Below, in pieces: positions 26,307 through 34,447 of a stretch of DNA of 64,000 nt. The notes beneath the pieces were generated by a model. That model made no database searches, was not told the origin of the DNA, and saw only the letters and a program-made list of their open reading frames with translations. The DNA is taken from the NCBI RefSeq assembly GCF_014873755.1, contig NZ_JADBEG010000001.1:9584501-9648500 (forward strand), given 5' to 3'. The position numbers were made by a program, and so were the translations under genes. Every line of letters starts with the position of its first letter. Position 1 is the stretch's first letter. This DNA comes from Amycolatopsis lexingtonensis (lineage in GTDB: Bacteria; Actinomycetota; Actinomycetes; Mycobacteriales; Pseudonocardiaceae).

Positions 26307-27520
26307 CCGGGCCGGAACGCGTCGTCGTCACCGGGCGCGGCGTGGTCTCCAGCATCGGCACCGGGATGGGCGAGTTCACCGAGGGCCTCCGGGCGGGGCG
26401 CTGCGCGGCCGGCCCGCTCACGGCGTTCGACACGACGGGGTTCGACCACGCGAACGCCTGCGAGGTAACGGATTTCGTGCCGGAACGCTGGATCACCGGG
26501 ACGGCCGAGCTGGGCCGGGCGAGCCGGTTCGCCGTCGCGGCCGCCCGGATGGCGGTGGCGGAGGCCGGGCTGACCGACGCGGACCTGCGGGACCGCCGCG
26601 GCCACATCGGCGTCGGCACGACCAACGGCGAGGGCCCGGACCTCGACCGGCTCAGTGCCCAGTCGGTCGAGGGCGGCCTCGCGGCGATGGACCCGGCGCT
26701 GGCGGGGCGGGTCGGCGCGGACCGGCTCGCCGCCGCTGTCGCCGGCGAGTTCGGGCTGTGGGACGTGGAGACGGTGGCGTTCACGACCGCCTGCGCGGCC
26801 GGCAACTACGCGATCGGGGCCGGGTTCGACGCGATCCGGGCCGGGGACGCGGACTTCGCGCTCACCGGCGGGACGGACGCGGTCTGCCGGCAGTCCTTCG
26901 CGTCGTTCTACCGGCTCGGCATCATCGCGCCGGACCGCTGCCGCCCCTTCGACGCCGACCGCGCGGGCATCCTCACCGGCGAGGGTTCGGGGATGCTGCT
27001 GCTGGAGAGCCTGACCTCCGCCCGCGCCCGCGGCGCGCACGTCTTCGCGGAGATCCTCGGGTACGGCATGAACTGCGACGCCGAGCACCCGACGCAACCG
27101 GACGCCGCCGGCGTCGAGGCGTGCATCGAACTGGCGCTGCGCGACGCCGGCGTGCGCACCGGGGACGTCGATCTCGTCTCCGCGCACGGCACCGGGACCA
27201 AGTCCAACGACGTCACCGAAGCACAGGCGATCCGGGCCGTCTACGGCGACCGGCCACCCCGGACGGTCGGGTGGAAGTCCATGCTGGGGCACACGATGGG
27301 CGCGGCGGCCGCCCTCAGCGCGGTCGCCTGCACGGTGGTGCTCACCGAGGGGTTCATCCCGCCGACGGTCAACCACCGCCGGACGGACCCGGACTGCGGG
27401 ATCGACTGCGTGCCCAACCGGTCGGTGCCCGCCGACGTGCGCGTGGTGCAGAACAACAGCTTCGCGTTCAACGGCAACAACATGATCGTCGTCCTGGCCC
27501 GACCCGAGGAGCGGCCGTGA
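26303..27520 (+). CDS. Ketosynthase alpha (pair 2)
   Basis: A 405-residue ketosynthase with active-site Cys near residue 164 (F-T-T-A-C-A-A-G-N-Y-A-I-G) and His motifs S-A-H-G-T-G-T-K-S-N-D and K-S-M-L-G-H-T-M-G-A. The end QNNSFAFNGNNMIVVL is also typical. It differs considerably from KS-alpha 1. Highly reducing type II systems often use two ketosynthase pairs for different chain lengths or stages. Its GTG-started partner overlaps by 4 bp. Confidence 0.92.
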   Translation: MTGPERVVVTGRGVVSSIGTGMGEFTEGLRAGRCAAGPLTAFDTTGFDHANACEVTDFVPERWITGTAELGRASRFAVAAARMAVAEAGLTDADLRDRRGHIGVGTTNGEGPDLDRLSAQSVEGGLAAMDPALAGRVGADRLAAAVAGEFGLWDVETVAFTTACAAGNYAIGAGFDAIRAGDADFALTGGTDAVCRQSFASFYRLGIIAPDRCRPFDADRAGILTGEGSGMLLLESLTSARARGAHVFAEILGYGMNCDAEHPTQPDAAGVEACIELALRDAGVRTGDVDLVSAHGTGTKSNDVTEAQAIRAVYGDRPPRTVGWKSMLGHTMGAAAALSAVACTVVLTEGFIPPTVNHRRTDPDCGIDCVPNRSVPADVRVVQNNSFAFNGNNMIVVLARPEERP

Positions 27521-28482
27521 TCGTCACCGACTGGGCCGCGATCTCGCCGTTCGGTGTGTCCACAGCGGACTTTTCCGCCGGTGTCCTGGCCGGCGCGCCC
27601 GACGGGCCCCGGACGGTCCCGGGCTTCGACCCCCGCGAGCTGCTCGGCAAGCAGGCGTCCCTCAGCATGACGCGGTCCGCCGCCCTCGCCGCGGCGACGT
27701 GCGCGCGCCTGGCCGCCGAGGACGACGTCCCGGCGCGCACCGGGCTGGTGCTGGCGACGACGACCGGCAGCGTGCAGAGCATCCTCGACGTCACCCGCAT
27801 CTCGCTGACCGGCAAGAAGCCCTACCGCATCCCGCCGTCCACCATCCTCGGCGCGGCCATCAACAGCGCCGCGGGGCAGACCGCGATCCGCCACGCGCTG
27901 AAGGGACCCAACACGACGCTGGCGGCGGGACGGCCCTCGGGCCTCGTCGCCCTCGGCTACGCGCGGCGCCTGCTCGACGCGGGCCGTGCGGACACCGTCA
28001 TCGCCGGCGGCGTCGAGGAGGATTCCGAAGCCAGGACGTGCATCGACCAGCTGTGCGGCGGCAAGGCGCCACTGGTCGAAGGCTGTGCGATGGTCCGGCT
28101 GGCGCGGACCGGCCCTGGACTCGCCGAGGTCGTCGCCGTCGCGTCGCTCTTCGCCGCGGACGGCGACTTCGGGACCGCCGTGCGCCGCGCGGTGCGGCGG
28201 GTGCTCGCGCCCGGCACCCCGGTGTGGGCCGCCCTCACCTCCGGCACGACCGGTGACCCGGAGTTCACGGTCGTCGCCGACTCGTGCCGCCCGGACGTCA
28301 TGTTCCCGCCGCTGACCGAGACCCTCGGCGAGGCCCACGCCGTGTCCGCGACCTTCCAGCTGGCCGCCGTGCTGAGCCACGCCGCGGCCGCCCCCGCCGC
28401 CGGTCGGCTCGCCCTGCTGACCTCGGTGGACCCCGGCGGCGCGGTGGCCGCCGCGCTCCTGCGCCTGGGTGCGGGCCGATGA
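27517..28482 (+). CDS. KS-beta / chain length factor (pair 2)
   Basis: A 321-residue ketosynthase-like protein beginning at GTG overlapping the KS-alpha stop (GTGA). The nucleophile position lacks cysteine (G-P-N-T-T-L-A-A-G-R-P-S-G) and no HGTGT motif is present, so it is the non-condensing partner. ARTGLVLATTTGSVQSILDVTRISLTGKKPYRIPPSTILGAAINSAAGQ and VIAGGVEEDSEA are family-like. It should set chain length together with KS-alpha 2. It overlaps the hydrolase gene by 4 bp. Confidence 0.85.
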   Translation: MIVTDWAAISPFGVSTADFSAGVLAGAPDGPRTVPGFDPRELLGKQASLSMTRSAALAAATCARLAAEDDVPARTGLVLATTTGSVQSILDVTRISLTGKKPYRIPPSTILGAAINSAAGQTAIRHALKGPNTTLAAGRPSGLVALGYARRLLDAGRADTVIAGGVEEDSEARTCIDQLCGGKAPLVEGCAMVRLARTGPGLAEVVAVASLFAADGDFGTAVRRAVRRVLAPGTPVWAALTSGTTGDPEFTVVADSCRPDVMFPPLTETLGEAHAVSATFQLAAVLSHAAAAPAAGRLALLTSVDPGGAVAAALLRLGAGR

Positions 28483-29195
28483 CCGTGGTGCTGGTGCACG
28501 GCCTCGAGGGCAGCCGGCAGGACTGGACGGAGATATCGGAGCTGCTCGCGCCGGACTTCCGGCTGGTCGCGCCGGACCTGCCGTGGCAGGCGGGCAACGA
28601 CTACACGTGGCGGGCCGGTGGTACGCCGGGGCAGTGGCTGGACCGGGCGCTTTCGGCTGTGCCGGGACCGATCGACGCCGTCGTGGGGCACTCGTTCGGG
28701 GCCAACGCCACGCTGGAACTCCTCAGCACGGGCCGCCGGTTCGAGCGGGTCGCCCTGCTGGCCCCGCTCTACCAGCCGGCCGGCCTCCCGGTCGACGAAT
28801 CCCTGCGGCAGGAGACGCGCGAGGCGCTCGCTTCGGCTGTCCGCACGGGGCTGCGGTTGAAGCTGCGGAGCAGGGCGCTTCGGCCGGACCTGGTGGGGGA
28901 CATGCAGCGCAAGCTGGTCGACCACGTGCTGCCGCGGGCGTTTCCGTCGTTCTTCGAGTACCTGTGCGCTACCCGGGAGCTTGATCTGTCCGGTGTGGAC
29001 ACTCGGACGCTGGTCCTTGCCGGTACCAGGGACGTCTCCCTGCCGCCGGCTGGCGCCCGCGCTCTCGGTGAAGCGATGCCCGCGGCTTCTATCCGCTTGC
29101 GTGGCCATTACACGCACTTCTGTCATCAGGAGCAGGCGGCGGAGGTCGCCACGGAGCTGGCCGAGTTCCTCCGCGTCCCGGTGGGTCGCGAGTGA
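28479..29195 (+). CDS. Alpha/beta hydrolase
   Basis: A 238-residue alpha/beta hydrolase: oxyanion segment V-L-V-H-G-L-E-G-S, nucleophile elbow G-H-S-F-G-A-N, acid strand TLVLAGTRDVSLPP and catalytic His in R-G-H-Y-T-H-F-C-H-Q-E. The ATG overlaps the KS-beta 2 stop (ATGA). It is the last plus-strand gene of the PKS operon and probably serves as a type II thioesterase or a tailoring hydrolase. The repeat hairpin just downstream may terminate transcription. Confidence 0.85.
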   Translation: MTVVLVHGLEGSRQDWTEISELLAPDFRLVAPDLPWQAGNDYTWRAGGTPGQWLDRALSAVPGPIDAVVGHSFGANATLELLSTGRRFERVALLAPLYQPAGLPVDESLRQETREALASAVRTGLRLKLRSRALRPDLVGDMQRKLVDHVLPRAFPSFFEYLCATRELDLSGVDTRTLVLAGTRDVSLPPAGARALGEAMPAASIRLRGHYTHFCHQEQAAEVATELAEFLRVPVGRE

Positions 29196-29236
29196 CAAGC
29201 CTGCGGTGCCAGGGTCCGAGTCCGGTTCCAAGCGCC

Positions 29237-29313
29237 CCAATGTGGCGTTGGGTGCGTCTGACGCACCGAACGCCACATTGGGTGCGTCTGACGCACCGAA
29301 CGCCACATTGGGG
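29237..29313. repeat. Tandem 30-bp repeat forming long hairpins
   Basis: A 30-bp unit beginning GGTGCGTCTGACGCACC occurs exactly twice (29251-29280, 29281-29310). Each unit contains the perfect inverted repeat GGTGCGTC-T-GACGCACC. CCAATGTGGCG at 29237 pairs with CGCCACATTGG at the unit ends, so a nearly perfect hairpin of about 45 bases can form. It sits between convergent genes and could act as a bidirectional terminator. Confidence 0.85.
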
Positions 29314-29316
29314 GAG

Positions 29317-30417
29317 TCAGGCCGCGTTTCGCAGCCGTCCCGGCTGACGCAGTGCCTCGCCGATCTCGTGCAGCAGCAGCTCGACCATCGGCACCGTGGC
29401 CGTGCGTCCGACGAGGCCGATCCGGAAGGCCTCCTGCTCCGGGTACGGCGTCAGCCCGCCGGCGACCATGATCCCGGCCGTACGGGTGAGGTGCTCCCGG
29501 ATGGCGTCCGCGCGCGGATCGCGCACGACCACGACCAGGTTCGCGGCACATTCCTCCGAGGCCGACAGACGCAGGCCGAGCCGGCGAAGTCCGGCGCGGC
29601 ATTCGGCGGCCAAAGCGGCGCGCCGGGAAATCCACGCGTCGGCGCCGGTTTCGCGGATGCGGTGCACGCTGGCGGCCAGCACGCGCACCAGGCTGGTCGG
29701 CATGGTCACCGGGGTCGGTTCCCACTCCGGGCTCTCCGCCGCGGCCTCGTCCCACGTGCGCAGGTCGAAGTACCAGCTCGGGGGCCGGCACGAGCGGCTG
29801 AGCACCCGCTCGCGGCCGCCGTCGGCCAGTGCCACCACGCCGAGGCCCGCCGCGCCGCCGAGGCCCTTCTGCGACGCCGTGACGAGCGCGTCGATCCCCA
29901 TGCCCGCCATGTCGATCCGCTCGCCGCCCGCCGCGGCGATGGCGTCGACCAGGAGCACCGCACCCGCGGCGTGGGCCACCTCGGCCAGCTCCGCCACCGG
30001 GTGGCGGACCGCGGTCGAGGTCTCCACGTGCGTCACCAGCACGCCGTGGCAGTCGCGGACCAGGTCGGCCACCCAGCGCGGGTTGACCGGCCGGCCCGGC
30101 TCGACCGCGGCGATCCGCACCTCGAGCCCGTGGGCCCGGGCCATCGCCGCCAGCCGGCGGCCGAAGTAGCCGGATTCGACGACCACCACCCGCTGGCCCG
30201 GCTCGAACAGGTTGAACAGCGCCGCGTCGAGCGCGGCCGAGCCGGAACCGGGCAGCAGGTAGGTCCGCCGCGCGCCGAGCAGCGCGGTCAGATCGTCGAG
30301 CACCTGCCGCAGCTGGGGAACCCAGCCGGGACCGTAGTGCGGCTGGACCGGCTCGCCGAGCACCAGCTCGTCGTCCGGATCCGGGCGGCACGGCCCGGGG
30401 ATCATCAGATGCGCCAT
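29317..30417 (-). CDS. Class V PLP-dependent aminotransferase
   Basis: A 366-residue fold-type I PLP enzyme of the alanine-glyoxylate aminotransferase group: N-terminal M-I-P-G-P-C-R-P, LLPGSGSAALDAALFNLFEPGQRVVVVESGYFG, VLLVDAIAAAGGERIDMAGMGIDALVTASQKGLGG with PLP-binding Lys near 184, and a C-terminal IRLGLVG-like segment. It might aminate an aldehyde or keto group on the acyl chain or make an amino-acid building block. It starts at ATG sharing one base with the decarboxylase stop and is the last gene of a minus-strand operon. Confidence 0.85.
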   Translation of the reverse strand: MAHLMIPGPCRPDPDDELVLGEPVQPHYGPGWVPQLRQVLDDLTALLGARRTYLLPGSGSAALDAALFNLFEPGQRVVVVESGYFGRRLAAMARAHGLEVRIAAVEPGRPVNPRWVADLVRDCHGVLVTHVETSTAVRHPVAELAEVAHAAGAVLLVDAIAAAGGERIDMAGMGIDALVTASQKGLGGAAGLGVVALADGGRERVLSRSCRPPSWYFDLRTWDEAAAESPEWEPTPVTMPTSLVRVLAASVHRIRETGADAWISRRAALAAECRAGLRRLGLRLSASEECAANLVVVVRDPRADAIREHLTRTAGIMVAGGLTPYPEQEAFRIGLVGRTATVPMVELLLHEIGEALRQPGRLRNAA

Positions 30418-31871
30418 CACGCCGCCCGGCGGAGGTCCGGTGTGGACAGTCGGGCCGCCACCCCGGTCAGCAGGTCCCACAGGCGTTCGACGTCCGCGCG
30501 GGTGGTGCGGATGTTGCCGATCGACACGCGGATGACGTAGCCGTCGCGCAGCACCGCGTGGGACAGGAACGCCTTGCCGGACGCGTTGATCTCGTCGACG
30601 ATCGCCGCGTTGAGCGCATCGAGGTCGGGCACCCCCGCCGGCTCGTACCGCAGGCACAGCAACGGGTACCGCGAACCGACCGGGCTGCGCCAGTCCGGGT
30701 GGCCGTCGACGTGTGCCCGCAGCCACTGCGCCTGCTGCACGCTTTCCTCGAGCCGCGCGGCGAGCCCGGCCCGGCCGAACGTCCGGATCACCCACCACAG
30801 CTTCAGTGCCCGGAAACTGCGGCCGAGCTGCGGCGAGAGGTCCATGTAGTCGACGATTTCGTCGTCCTGGTGCGAAGTCAGGTACTCGGGCACGAGCCGG
30901 AACGTGCCGGCCAGCGCGCCACGACGGCGGCAGTGCAGGACCGTCGCCTCCATCGGGACGTACAGGCACTTGTGCGGGTTGACCACCAGGGAATCCGCGG
31001 GCGCCAGGTCCTCCACCCGGCCGGCGAGCGAGGGCGCCAGCCGCCAGAACCCGCCGAACGCGGCGTCGACGTGCAGCCAGACGCCGTGCTCGGCGCACAC
31101 CCGCGCGATCGGCCGCACCGGGTCGGCCGCGCCGACGGACGTGGTGCCGACGGTCGCGACGACCGCGACCGGCACCCGGCCGGCCGCGCGGTCCTGCCGG
31201 ATCGCCTCGTCGAGCAGGTCGGGGCGCAGCCGGTACTCCGCGTCGGCGGGCAGCCGCACCACGTTCGCCTGCCCGATGCCCAGCGTGATCGCCGCCTTCT
31301 CCACCGAGCTGTGCGCCTGGTCGGAGGTGTAGACGCGGAGCACGGTGCCCGGTGGGACGCCGTTGACCCGCACGTCGTCGCCGAGCGCGGCGTCCCGGGC
31401 GGCGGCGAGGGCGTACAGCGTGGCGAGCGACGCGCCGTTGACCAGGACGCTGTCGGCCTCGGCCGGGTAGCCGACCAGTTCGGCGACCCAGCCGAGCACC
31501 ACCCGTTCCAGCGCGGACGCCGCGGGGCCGCTCTTCCACAGCATCGCGTTCACGTTCATCGCCGCGGTCAGCGTTTCGGCCAGGACACCGGGAAAGCTCG
31601 CGCTGTTCGCGAAGTACGCGTGGAACGACGGGTGGTTCCAGTGCACGACGTGCGGCAGCACCCGATCCCGGGTGTCGGCCAGCACCGCGGCGAAGTCCTC
31701 GCCCGTCTCCGGGAGCTCGGCCCGCAGCGACGCCATCAGCTCACTGCTCGACCGGGGCACCGTGACCGGCACCGACCGGACCGACTCGAAGTGCTCGCGG
31801 ATCAGCGCCAGCACGTCGTGGCCGTACCGTTCGAATTCGGCCGGCGGCCAGTCGCCGACCGGCTCAGACAT
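30417..31871 (-). CDS. Group II PLP-dependent amino acid decarboxylase
   Basis: A 484-residue decarboxylase of the aromatic amino acid / glutamate / diaminobutyrate family. It shows HPSFHAYFANSASFPGVLAETL, VNGASLATLYALAAARD, SDQAHSSVEKA (ring-stacking His near 187), LHVDAAFGGFWRLAP and N-P-H-K-C-L-Y-V-P with PLP Lys near 301. It would turn an amino acid into an amine, a plausible starter or cap for the product. The Tyr/Phe substrate preference cannot be judged by eye. It overlaps the upstream SDR gene by 8 bp. Confidence 0.88.
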   Translation of the reverse strand: MSEPVGDWPPAEFERYGHDVLALIREHFESVRSVPVTVPRSSSELMASLRAELPETGEDFAAVLADTRDRVLPHVVHWNHPSFHAYFANSASFPGVLAETLTAAMNVNAMLWKSGPAASALERVVLGWVAELVGYPAEADSVLVNGASLATLYALAAARDAALGDDVRVNGVPPGTVLRVYTSDQAHSSVEKAAITLGIGQANVVRLPADAEYRLRPDLLDEAIRQDRAAGRVPVAVVATVGTTSVGAADPVRPIARVCAEHGVWLHVDAAFGGFWRLAPSLAGRVEDLAPADSLVVNPHKCLYVPMEATVLHCRRRGALAGTFRLVPEYLTSHQDDEIVDYMDLSPQLGRSFRALKLWWVIRTFGRAGLAARLEESVQQAQWLRAHVDGHPDWRSPVGSRYPLLCLRYEPAGVPDLDALNAAIVDEINASGKAFLSHAVLRDGYVIRVSIGNIRTTRADVERLWDLLTGVAARLSTPDLRRAA

Positions 31872-32673
31872 TCGCCGCCTCGTCTTCGAACAGGTCGGTC
31901 ACCTGGCCGTCGTGGTCGGTGGGCCGGTCGTCCCAGTCCCAGCCGCCCGCGACCGAAAGCGTCGCGCCCGAGACGTAGTCGGCACGATCGGACACCAGGT
32001 AGGCCACGGCCTCGGCGATGTCCTCCCCGGTGCCGAGCCGGCCGGCGGGCACCCGCTGCGCCATCCACCCCGCCTGTTCCGGCGGCAGGTGCCCGTTGTC
32101 GATCAGCCCCGGCGCGACGCAGTTCACGGTGATGCCGTGGCGCGCTTCCTCGGTGGCGAGCGACCGGGTCAGCACGGCCACCCCGGTCTTCGCCACCGCG
32201 TACGCGGCGATGTTCGGGGCCCCGCGCACCAGCACGGTGGGGCTGAGGCCGAGGGTGATGACCCGGCCGAACCGGGCCTTCCGCATGCCGGGCAACGCCG
32301 CCAGCGTCGTGTAGAAGACCGAGTTCAGGTTGCTGGCCATGACGGCGTCCCAGCGCTGCGGCGAGGTCGCGCCGACCGGGCTCAGCGTGAACTCGCCGAC
32401 GTTGTTGACGAGAACCGTGGTGGGCGCGCCGAAGTGCGCTTCGGTCGCCCGCACCAGATCCCGCGCCTGATCGGCGTCGCACACGTCGGCCCGCAGCGCG
32501 ACGGCGTCCCCGCCCGCGGCCAGCAGCGCCGCCACGAGTTCCTCGGCGGCCGCGGCGTTCGCGCGGTAGTTCACCGCGACCCGGAAGCCGTCGGCGGCGA
32601 GCCGTTCGCACAGCGACCGGCCAATGCCCCGCGCGCCGCCGGTCACCAAGGCCACCCGGGATTCGCTCGACAT
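31864..32673 (-). CDS. Short-chain dehydrogenase/reductase
   Basis: A 269-residue classical SDR: ALVTGGARGIGRSLCERLAADG, TVLVNNVGEFTLS, catalytic Y-A-V-A-K in NIAAYAVAKTGVAVLTRSLATEEARHGITVNCVAPGLIDNGHLPP, and SGATLSVAGGWDWDD near the end. It is likely a tailoring ketoreductase or alcohol dehydrogenase acting with the neighbouring decarboxylase and aminotransferase. It lies 8 bp downstream of the 190-residue unknown gene in a five-gene minus-strand operon. Confidence 0.88.
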   Translation of the reverse strand: MSSESRVALVTGGARGIGRSLCERLAADGFRVAVNYRANAAAAEELVAALLAAGGDAVALRADVCDADQARDLVRATEAHFGAPTTVLVNNVGEFTLSPVGATSPQRWDAVMASNLNSVFYTTLAALPGMRKARFGRVITLGLSPTVLVRGAPNIAAYAVAKTGVAVLTRSLATEEARHGITVNCVAPGLIDNGHLPPEQAGWMAQRVPAGRLGTGEDIAEAVAYLVSDRADYVSGATLSVAGGWDWDDRPTDHDGQVTDLFEDEAANV

Positions 32674-32681
32674 GGCTCAGC

Positions 32682-33254
32682 TCACCCGCGCTCGTGGTCG
32701 TCGTGGTCGGTCATCTGCTCCGCCTCCGTCGTCGGGTTGGTGGCCTCGAAGTACGCCTGCAGCAGCGAGGTGCCCTCCGGCACGAAACGGGTGCACACCA
32801 GGACGTGGTGGCGGCGGTTGCGCGACTGCGCCGCCAGCAGCCGTCCCGCGGCTTCGTGCGCCGCGTCCGGCAGCCCGCCGCGGCGGCGGAGGGGCTTGAC
32901 GCGCCGGCGCAGGTCACGCAGGCGGTCGAGCATCTGTTCGTGGTCGGTGTTCAGCGACCCGGAAAAGCCGGGGCTGGTGAACGGCGGCGCCATCGACGGC
33001 CGGATGATCCGCTCGTAGAGCTCCTTCGGGAAGTCGGCGGCGTAGCGCATGGTCGCCGTCGCGGCGTCGTAGAGCATCCGCAGCTCGTCGAAGAGCGCCG
33101 CCAGCTCGGCCCAGCGGCCGGAGTCGAGCGCGGCCGTGGCGTCTTCGAGCAGGCTGTTCATCGCGGTGAGGTGCAGGTGGAACAGCTGGTGGCCGATCTT
33201 CCACCGGCGCACGGCGGTGTCGAGTCCCGGCACCGCGTGGCTCGGGGAAGTCAT
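32682..33254 (-). CDS. Unknown helical protein, His-rich (190 aa)
   Basis: A 190-residue soluble protein predicted almost entirely helical, with scattered histidines (G-H-Q-L-F-H-L-H-L near residue 22, D-H-E-Q-M-L, A-A-H-E-A-A-G, N-R-R-H-H-V-L, and tail D-H-D-D-H-E-R-G). I recognise no family; a helical-bundle metal or heme protein is one possibility but the ligand pattern is not conclusive. The ATG overlaps the stop of the upstream small gene (ATGA), so the two are coupled and may form a complex. Confidence 0.72.
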   Translation of the reverse strand: MTSPSHAVPGLDTAVRRWKIGHQLFHLHLTAMNSLLEDATAALDSGRWAELAALFDELRMLYDAATATMRYAADFPKELYERIIRPSMAPPFTSPGFSGSLNTDHEQMLDRLRDLRRRVKPLRRRGGLPDAAHEAAGRLLAAQSRNRRHHVLVCTRFVPEGTSLLQAYFEATNPTTEAEQMTDHDDHERG

Positions 33255-33589
33255 GCCGCCGCCTCTTCCTCGCCGGACCGGTGCAGGGCGTGCCAGCGCT
33301 CCAGCGTGGCGTGCAGGACGACCACGCACCCGGCGACGATGTCGTAGCGCTCCTCGGCGGTCAGCTCGGTCGAGTCCAGGTCGGCGAGCACGCCGCGCTG
33401 GACGTCCAGGCAGGTCTTGGACCACCGGACCAGATCCTCGCCGTCGCGGACGAGCCGGAAGTAGCTGTCGTATTCGGTGCTGCTCGACGCGCCGGAAACC
33501 CGGTCCGGGATGCGGCCGCCGGCCGGCAGCGACACCGGCCGGACCAGACCGTAGTCCGGTTCGGGGGTCTGCTCCGCCGGTTTCTGCAC
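33251..33589 (-). CDS. Unknown small helical protein (about 112 aa)
   Basis: A small acidic protein: a disordered N terminus (QKPAEQTPEPDYGLVRPVSLPAGGRIPD) followed by two or three helices (STEYDSYFRLVRDGEDLVRWSKTCLDVQRGVLADLD; EERYDIVAGCVVVLHATLERWHALHRSGEE). The start is placed at GTG 33589 because AGGA lies seven bases upstream; ATG 33625 (124 aa) has its Shine-Dalgarno-like GGAG directly touching the start. It is the first gene of the minus-strand operon, divergent from the methyltransferase. It shares helical character with its downstream partner, but no family is recognised. Confidence 0.65.
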   Translation of the reverse strand: MQKPAEQTPEPDYGLVRPVSLPAGGRIPDRVSGASSSTEYDSYFRLVRDGEDLVRWSKTCLDVQRGVLADLDSTELTAEERYDIVAGCVVVLHATLERWHALHRSGEEEAAA

Positions 33590-33661
33590 ACGAACATCCT
33601 GTTCTCCCTCGCCCGGCGAGCGCATCTCCGCCGTTGCGGTCGAATCGGATAGATTGCCGGC

Positions 33662-34447
33662 ATGGGCGATTCGGGCGGAGAACGGCAGAGCACGCACGCA
33701 CTGCGGCTGGAAAAGGAGCTGAGCCGGTACCAGGAAAGGCTGCGGGAATTGTTCGGGGTTGGCGCCGCTTACCGCGTGCTCGACATCGGGTGCGGCGCGG
33801 GCGCGACGACCCGGGACGCGGCGCGGTCGGCGCCGGAGGGCAGCGTGCACGGCGTCGACGTGGCCGCGCCGGTGATCGAGACCGCCCGGCGGCTGGCGGC
33901 GGAAGAAGGCGTCCCGAACGCCACTTTCGAGCAGGCCGACGCGCAGTCGCACCCGTTTCCCCCGGCGCACTTCGACCTCGCCATCAGCCGGTTCGGCACG
34001 ATGTTCTTCGCCGACCCGGTGGCCGCGTTCACCAACATCGGCCGGGCGCTGCGGCCCGGCGCGCGATTGGTTCAGCTGGTCTGGCAGGACGCGGATCGCC
34101 AGGAGTGGGCCGAGTGGGCCGACGCGATCAAACCGCCGTCCGACGGCACCACTTCACTGGACGGCTCGCCGTTTTCGCTCGGCGATCCCCGGAATTTCCA
34201 CGAAATCCTCACCGCCGCCGGATTCACCGGAATCGAAGTGACCGAGCTGAGCGAACCGATCGACTACGGAACGCAGGCGGAGGCCTACGACTTCGTGCTC
34301 GGTATGTCCCGCGATCTATTCGAGGAACTGGAACCGGCGGAGGTGCCGGCCGCGCACGACCGGCTGCGCGCGGTGCTGGCCGCGCACGACACCGGCGACG
34401 GCGTGTGGTTCGGCTCCCGCGCCTGGTTCGTCACCGCCCACCGCTAG
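33662..34447 (+). CDS. Class I SAM-dependent methyltransferase
   Basis: A 261-residue methyltransferase: motif I V-L-D-I-G-C-G-A-G-A-T-T, motif II SVHGVDVAAPVIETARRLAAEEGV, HFDLAISRFGTMFFADPVAAFTNIGRALRPGARLVQLVWQ. It resembles the UbiE/methyltransferase 11 group. The acceptor is unknown; an N-methylation of an amine from the adjacent decarboxylase/aminotransferase steps would fit. The gene is alone on the plus strand, divergent from the unknown protein operon (72-bp gap) and overlapping the convergent MFS stop by 4 bp. Confidence 0.87.
   Translation: MGDSGGERQSTHALRLEKELSRYQERLRELFGVGAAYRVLDIGCGAGATTRDAARSAPEGSVHGVDVAAPVIETARRLAAEEGVPNATFEQADAQSHPFPPAHFDLAISRFGTMFFADPVAAFTNIGRALRPGARLVQLVWQDADRQEWAEWADAIKPPSDGTTSLDGSPFSLGDPRNFHEILTAAGFTGIEVTELSEPIDYGTQAEAYDFVLGMSRDLFEELEPAEVPAAHDRLRAVLAAHDTGDGVWFGSRAWFVTAHR

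Noticed and set aside
29251..29310. Two exact 30-bp repeats taken as a minimal CRISPR array
   Set aside because: The units are directly adjacent without spacers, each is itself palindromic, and no cas gene is present.
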